Shown: piece after piece, positions 57,761 through 64,000 of the stretch
Layout: every line of letters starts with the position of its first letter
How positions within the stretch are numbered: the first letter of the stretch is position 1
Source: Osmia lignaria lignaria
Taxonomy: Eukaryota > Arthropoda > Insecta > Hymenoptera > Megachilidae
Reading direction: 5' to 3'
Assembly: GCF_051020975.1 (NCBI RefSeq)
Contig: NW_027478170.1
Location: 1 to 64,000, forward strand
Length of the DNA: 64,000 nt
Notes under the pieces: generated by a model
Told to the model about the DNA's origin: nothing
Seen by the model: only the letters and a program-made list of their open reading frames with translations
Database searches by the model: none
Translations under genes and position numbers: made by a program

Positions 57761-59687
57761 AGATTTATCCCAAGGGAAGGGGCCTGACGGACATATTTCG
57801 AGATATTTCTTCTTCTTGTTGTTCTTCTTCTGCACAGCAAAACTGGAAGTGGCATTTCCAGCTCGCAATAGTGCAGAGTTATCTCAAAGAAAGGGGCCAC
57901 GGTGTTTCTGTATCTCTATTATGTTGGTGCGGCTTCGGAACTTTTAAATATCTTGATATATCTCGAGAACTACGCATCTGATCAGAAAATATCATAGAAC
58001 ATGAAAAGTGGGAAACTTAATTCTCTACAAAAAAGGTCTCTTAACATTTTGCCATAGCTCGCTTCGTTTCCGAGATATTTGCAGATTTATCCCAAGGGAA
58101 GGGGCCTGAGGGACATATCTCGAGATATTTCTTCTTCTTGTTGTTCTTCTTCTGCACAGCTAAGCTGGAAGTGGCATTTGCGGCTCGCACTAGTGCAGAG
58201 TTATCTCAAAGAAAGGGGCCACGGTGTTTCTGTATCTCCATTATGTTGGTGCGGCTTCGGAACTTTTAAATATCTTGATATATCTCGAGAACTACGCATC
58301 TGATCAAAAAATATCATACTACATAAAAAGTAGGAAACTTAATTCTCTACAAGAAAGGTCTCTAAACATTTTGCCATAGCGCGCTTCGTTTCCGAGATAT
58401 TTGCAGATTTATCTCAAGGGAAGGGCCTGACGGACATATTTCGAGATATTTCTTCTTCTTGTTGTTCTTCTTCTGCACAGCTAAGCTGGAAGTGGCATTT
58501 GCAGCTCGCAATAGTGCAGAGTTATCTCAAAGAAAGGGGCCACGGTGTTTCTGTATCTCTATTATGTTGGTGCGGCTTCGGAACTTTTAAATATCTTGAT
58601 ATATCTCGAGAACTACGCATCTGATCAAAAAATATCATAGAACATAAAAAGTAGGAAACTTAATTCTCTACAAAAAAGGTCTCTTAACATTTTGCCATAG
58701 CTCGCTTCGTTTCCGAGATATTTGCAGATTTATCCCAAGGGAAGGGGCCTGACGGACATATTTCGAGATATTTCTTCTTCTTGTTGTTCTTCTTCTGCAC
58801 AGCTAAACTGGAAGTGGCATTTCCAGCTCGCAATAGTGCAGAGTTATCTCAAAGAAAGGGGCCACGGTGTTTCTGTATCTCTATTATGTTGGTGCGGCTT
58901 CGGAACTTTTAAATATCTCGATATATCTCGAAAACTACGCATCTGATCAAAAAATATCATAGAACATAAATTGTAGGAAACATAATTCTCTACAAAAAAC
59001 GTCTCTTAACATTTTGCCATAGCTCGCTTCGTTTCCGAGATATTTGCAGATTCAGCTCAAAGGAACGGGCCTGACGGACATATTTCGAGATATTTCTTCT
59101 TCTTGTTGTTCTTCTCCTGCACAGCTAAACTGGAAGTGGCATTTCCAGCTCGCAATAGTGCGGAGTTATCTCAAAGAAAGGGGCCACGGTGTTTCTGTAT
59201 CTCTACTATGTTGGTGCGGCTTCGGAACTTTTAAATATCTTGATATATCTCGAGAACTACGCATCTGATCAAAAAATATCATAGAACATAAAAAGTAGGA
59301 AACTTAATTCTCTGCAAAAAAGGTCTCTTAACATTTTGCCATAGCTCGCTTCGTTTCCGAGATATTTGCAGATTTATCTCAAGGGAAGGGGCCTGACGGA
59401 CATATCTCGAGATATTTCTTCTTCTTGTTGTTCTTCTTCTGCACAGCTAAGCTGGAAGTGGCATTTGCGGCTCGCACTAGTGCAGAGTTATCTCAAAGAA
59501 AGGGGCCACGGTGTTTCTGTATCTCCATTATGTTGGTGCGGCTTCGGAACTTTTAAATATCTTGATATATCTCGAGAACTACGCATCTGATCAAAAAATA
59601 TCATACTACATAAAAAGTAGGAAACTTAATTCTCTACAAGAAAGGTCTCTAAACATTTTGCCATAGCTCGCTTCGTTTCCGAGATAT

Positions 59688-60008
59688 TTGCAGATTTATC
59701 TCAAGGGAAGGGCCTGACGGACATATTTCGAGATATTTCTTCTTCTTCTTGTTGTTCTTCTGCACAGCTAAGCTGGAAGTGGCATTTGCAGCTCGCAATA
59801 GTGCAGAGTTATCACAAAGAGAGGGGCCACGGTGTTTCTGTATCTCTATTATGTTGGTGCGGCTTCGGAACTTTTAAATATCTCGATATATCTCGAAAAC
59901 TACGCTTCTGATCAAAAAATATCGTAGAACATAAATTGTAGGAAACATAATTCTCTACAAAAAACGTCTCTTAACATTTTGCCATAGCTCGCTTCGTTTC
60001 CGAGATAT
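59688..60008. repeat. 321-bp unit with rearranged TTC/TTG tract
   Basis: It has the GGG deletion plus a TTGTTG pair shifted 3 bp to the right inside the pyrimidine tract (about 59,738-59,762), a change that leaves tract length unaltered. This is consistent with compensating triplet slippage. Confidence 0.8.
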
Positions 60009-61219
60009 TTGCAGATATATCTCAAGGGAAGGGGCCTGAGGGACATATTTCGAGATATTTCTTCTTCTTGTTGTTCTTCTTCTGCACAGCTAAACTGGAA
60101 GTGGCATTTCCAGCTCGCAATAGTGCAGAGTTATCTCAAAGAAAGGGGCCACGGTGTTTCTGTATCTCTATTATGTTGGTGCGGCTTCGGAACTTTTAAA
60201 TATCTTGATATATCTCGAGAACTACGCATCTGATCAAAAAATATCATAGAAGATAATAAGTAGAAAACTTAATTCTCTACAAAAAAGGTCTCTTAACATT
60301 TTGCCATAGCTCGCTTCGTTTCCGAGATATTTGCAGATTTATCTCAAGGGAAGGGGCCTGACGGACATATTTCGAGATATTTCTCCTTCTTGTTGTTCTT
60401 CTTCTGCACAGCTAAGCTGGAAGTGGCATTTGCGGCTCGCACTAGTGCAGAGTTATCTCAAAGAAAGGGGCCACGGTGTTTCTGTATCTCTATTATGTTG
60501 GTGCGGCTTCGGAACTTTTAATTATCTTGATATATCTCGAGAACTACGCATCTGATCAAAAAATATCATAGAACATAAAAAGTAGGTAACTTAATTCTCT
60601 ACAAAAAAGGTCTCTTAACATTTTGCCATAGCTCGCTTCGTTTCCGAGATATTTGCAGATTCAGCTCAAAGGAACGGGCCTGACGGACATATTTCGAGAT
60701 ATTTCTTCTTCTTGTTGTTCTTCTTCTGCACAGCTAAGCTGGAAGTGGCATTTGCGGCTCGCAATAGTGCAGAGTTATCTCAAAGAAAGGGGCCACGGTG
60801 TTTCTGTATCTCTATTATGTTGGTGCGGCTTCGGAACTTTTAAATATCTCGATATATCTCGAAAACTACGCTTCTGATCAAAAAACATCATAGAACATAA
60901 AAAGTAGGAAACTTAATTCTCTACAAAAAAGGTCTCTTAACATTTTGCCATAGCTCGCTTCGTTTCCGAGATATTTGCAGATTTATCTCAAGGGAAGGGG
61001 CCTGACGGACATATTTCGAGATATTTCTTCTTCTTGTTGTTCTTCTTCTGCACAGCTAAACTGGAAGTGGCATTTCCAGCTCGCAATAGTGCAGAGTTGT
61101 CTCAAAGAAAGGGGCCACGGTGTTTCTGTATCTCTATTATGTTGGTGCGGCTTCGGAACTTTTAAATATCTTGATATATCTCGAGAACTACGCATCTGAT
61201 CAAAAAATATCATAGAACA

Positions 61220-62250
61220 TAAAAAGTAGGAAACTTAATTCTCTACAAATAAAGTCTCTCAACACTTTGCCATAGCTCGCTTCGTTTCCGAGATATTTGC
61301 AGATTTATCTCAAGGGAAGGGGCCTGACGGACATATATCGAGATATTTCTTCTTGTTGTTCTTCTTCTGCACAGCTAAGCTGGAAGTGGCATTTGCGGCT
61401 CGCACTAGTGCAGAGTTATCTCAAAGAAAGGGGCCACGGTGTTTCTGTATCTCTATTATGTTGGTGCCGCTTCGGAACTTTTAAATATCTGGATATATCT
61501 CGAAAACTACGCTTGTGATCAAAAAATATCATAGAACATAAATTGTAGGAAACATAATTCTCTACAAAAAACGTCTCTTAACATTTTGCCATAACTCGCT
61601 TCGTTTCCGAGATATTTGCAGATTCAGCTCAAAGGAACGGGCCTGACGGACATATTTCGAGATATTTCTTCTTCTTGTTGTTCTTCTTCTGCACAGCTAA
61701 GCTGGAAGTGGCATTTGCGGCTCGCAATAGTGCAGAGTTATCTCAAAGAAAGGGGCCACGGTGTTTCTGTATCTCTATTATGTTGGTGCGGCTTCGGAAC
61801 TTTTAAATATCTTGATATATCTCGAGAACTACGCATCTGATCAAAAAATATCATAGAACATAAAAAGTAGGAAACTTAATTCTCTACAAATAAAGTCTCT
61901 CAACACTTTGCCATAGCTCGCTTCGTTTCCGAGATATTTGCAGATTTATCTCAAGGGAAGGGGCCTGACGGACATATTTCGAGATATTTCTTCTTGTTGT
62001 TCTTCTTCTGCACAGCTAAGCTGGAAGTGGCATTTGCGGCTCGCACTAGTGCAGAGTTATCTCAAAGAAAGGGGCCACGGTGTTTCTGTATCTCTATTAT
62101 GTTGGTGCCGCTTCGGAACTTTTAAATATCTCGATATATCTCGAAAACTACGCTTCTGATCAAAAAATATCATAGAACATAAATTGTAGGAAACATAATT
62201 CTCTACAAAAAACGTCTCTTAACATTTTGCCATAACTCGCTTCGTTTTCG
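61220..62250. repeat. 2-unit-spaced duplication carrying a 3-bp deletion
   Basis: Units 61297 and 61938 share ACAAATAAAGTCTC, CAACACTTTGCC, the 3-bp shorter TTC tract, GGTGCCGCTTC and the following CCATAACTCGC. Their spacing of 641 bp equals two units minus 3 bp. The deletion most simply arose once and was copied. Confidence 0.8.
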
Positions 62251-63865
62251 AGATATTTGCAGATTCAGCTCAAAGTAACGGGCCTGACGGACATATTTCG
62301 AGATATTTCTTCTTCTTATTGTTCTTCTTCTGCACAGCTAAACTGGAAGTGGCATTTCCAGCTCGCAATAGTGCAGAGTTATCTCAAAGAAAGGGGCCAC
62401 GGTGTTTCTGTATCTCTATTATGTTGGTGCGGCTTCGGAACTTTTAAATATCTCGATATATCTCGAAAACTACGCTTCTGATCAAAAAATATCATAGAAC
62501 ATAAATTGTAGGAAACATAATTCTCTACAAAAAAGGTCTCTCAACATTTTGCCATAGCTCGCTTCGTTTCCGAGATATTTGCAGATATATCTCAAGGGAA
62601 GGGGCCTGACAGACATATTTCGAGATATTTCTTCTTCTTGTTGTTCTTCTTCTGCACAGCTAAGCTGGAAGTGGCATTTGCAGCTCGCAATAGTGCAGAG
62701 TTATCTCAAAGAAAGGGGCCACGGTGTTTCTGTATCTCTATTATGTTGGTGCAGCTTCGGAACTTTTAATTATCTTGATATATCTCGAGAACTACGCATC
62801 TGATCAAAAAATATCATAGAACATAAAAAGTAGGAAACTTAATTCTCTACAAAAAAGGTCTCTCAACATTTTGCCATAGCTCGCTTCGTTTCCGAGATAT
62901 TTGCAGATTTATCTCAAGGGAAGGGCCTGACGGACATATTTCGAGATATTTCTTCTTCTTGTTGTTCTTCTTCTGCACAGCTAAGCTGGAAGTGGCATTT
63001 GCAGCTCGCTATAGTGCAGAGTTATCACAAAGAGAGGGGCCACGGTGTTTCTGTATCTCTATTATGTTGGTGCGGCTTCGGAACTTTTAAATATCTTGAT
63101 ATATCTCGAGAACTACGCATCTGATCAAAAAATATCATAGAAGATAATAAGTAGGAAACTTAATTCTCTACAAAAAAGGTCTCCTAACATTTTGCCATAG
63201 CTCGCTTCGTTTCCGAGATATTTGCAGATTTATCTCAAGGGAAGGGGCCTGACGGACATATTTCGAGATATTTCTCCTTCTTGTTGTTCTTCTTCTGCAC
63301 AGCTAAGCTGGAAGTGGCATTTGCGGCTCGCACTAGTGCAGAGTTATCTCAAAGAAAGGGGCCACGGTGTTTCTGTATCTCTATTATGTTGGTGCAGCTT
63401 CGGAACTTTTACATATCTCGATATATCTCGAAAACTACGCTTCTGATCAAAAAATATCATATAACATAAATTGTAGGAAACATAATTCTCTACAAAAAAC
63501 GTCTCTTACCATTTTGCCATAGCCCGCTTCGTTTCCGAGATATTTGCAGATTCAGCTCAAAGGAACTGGCCTGACGGACATATTTCGAGATATTTCTTCT
63601 TCTTGTTGTTCTACCTCTGCACAGCTAAGCTGGAAGTGGCATTTGCAGCTCGCAATAGTGCAGAGTTATCTCAAAGAAAGGGGCCACGGTGTTTCTGTAT
63701 CTCTATTATGTTGGTGCGGCTTCGGAACTTTTAAATATCTTGATATATCTCGAGAACTACGCATCTGATCAAAAAATATCATAGAACATAAAAAGTAGGA
63801 AACTTAATTCTCTACAAAAAAGGTCTCTTAACATTTTGCCATAGCTCTCTTCGTTTCCGAGATAT

Positions 63866-64000
63866 TTGCAGATTTATCTCAAGGGAAGGGGCCTGACGGA
63901 CATATTTCGAGATATTTCTTCTTCTTGCTGTTCTTCTTCTGCACAGCTAAACTGGAAGTGGCATTTCCAGCTCGCAATAGTGCAGAGTTATCTCAAAGAG
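63866..64000. repeat. Partial unit at right edge (class N)
   Basis: The first 135 bp of a unit, cut by the window end. It has the N centre (cagctaaactgg with ttccagctcgc) and a TTGCTGTTC variant in the pyrimidine tract. The array continues beyond the window. Confidence 0.95.

Larger units (their letters stand above)
1..64000. repeat. 322-bp tandem satellite array filling the window
   Basis: The same 322-bp unit follows itself head to tail, always in the same orientation, from the first base to the last. Anchoring on TTGCAG gives unit starts at 123, 445, 767 and so on to 63,544 and 63,866. Net drift of -13 bp over 198 complete units is fully accounted for by 11 visible small indels. Units differ mostly by single-base substitutions at recurring positions. 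No foreign insertion, inversion or unique segment was found on either strand. A hand count on one near-consensus unit gives about 39% GC. Homogenised arrays of this size are typical of eukaryotic centromeric or heterochromatic satellite DNA; the chromosomal location here is inference. I do not recognise the family. Confidence 0.99.
53500..64000. repeat. Zone 7: 7-unit duplication then mixed units with 1-bp and 3-bp deletions
   Basis: B tails reappear at about 54.08, 56.34, 58.92, 59.9, 60.85, 61.5, 62.13, 62.45 and 63.42 kb. Five units of 321 bp sharing a GGGG to GGG deletion occur only here (53573, 55826, 58401, 59688, 62901). Most indels of the window are in this zone. Confidence 0.75.

Noticed and set aside
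1..64000. CRISPR array
   Set aside because: There are no short repeats separated by unique spacers; the entire 322-bp period is conserved, and no cas-like gene is present.
1..64000. CENP-B box
   Set aside because: No match to the pattern TTCG-4-A-2-CGGG on either strand in the consensus; the TTCG-containing segments (CTTCGGAAC, CTTCGTTTCC) lack the CGGG half.
1..64000. Telomeric repeats or rDNA spacer
   Set aside because: TTAGG-type sequence occurs only as isolated AACCTAATTC variants, never in tandem, and no rRNA-like sequence was seen.
1..64000. Transposable element or terminal inverted repeats within the array
   Set aside because: No segment departs from the 322-bp unit long enough to hold an element, and no target-site duplication or transposase-like frame was seen.

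Overview
The whole 64,000-base window is one uninterrupted head-to-tail satellite DNA array. The repeat unit is 322 bp. Counting each unit from the TTGCAG that follows the GAGATAT motif, there are 198 complete units (123-63865), a 122-bp partial unit at the left edge and a 135-bp partial unit at the right edge. 187 of the 198 complete units are exactly 322 bp. The other 11 carry a small indel (eight of 321 bp, one of 323, two of 319), and this tally reproduces the window length exactly. No unique sequence, transposon, RNA gene or believable protein-coding gene interrupts the array, and it runs off both edges.

The organism cannot be named from the sequence. Tens of kilobases of homogenised tandem repeat with unequal-exchange scars is eukaryotic heterochromatin, typically centromeric, pericentromeric or subtelomeric. 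A hand count on one near-consensus unit gives about 39% GC and 11 CpG against about 12 expected. This lack of CpG depletion argues weakly against a vertebrate or plant with dense germline methylation and is compatible with an insect or other invertebrate. That is inference only.

Layout: units fall into linked sequence classes. Tail class A (TATCTTGATATATCTCGAGAAC, split here as TATCTTGATA + TATCTCGAGAAC, followed by a CATAAAAAGTAGG stretch) is commonest. Tail class B (TATCTCGATA + TATCTCGAAAAC, followed by CATAAATTGTAGG) is usually followed by a unit head with CAGATTCAGCTC. B tails are frequent in 1-20 kb and 27-33 kb and are scattered after 54 kb. They are absent from about 20.1-27.3 kb and 33-39.2 kb, and from about 39.4 to 54.0 kb. 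Central classes are cagctaagctgg (S), cagctaaactgg (N) and cagcaaaactgg (QQ). There is no single higher-order repeat. The array is a patchwork of local duplications 2, 3, 4, 5, 6, 7, 8, 10, 15 and 24-26 units apart. Several junctions can be read directly as hybrid monomers, the clearest near 29,505-29,525 and 30,908-30,921, and one short conversion-like patch is visible.

The apparent 74-residue plus-strand frame in most units starts at TTG, has no ATG, and is broken in 12 of 198 units. The 65-residue minus-strand frame starts at GTG and exists only where a stop codon is lost in QQ units. Neither is supported as a gene. The interest of the window lies in its record of satellite evolution and in the short repeated and palindromic motifs inside the monomer.
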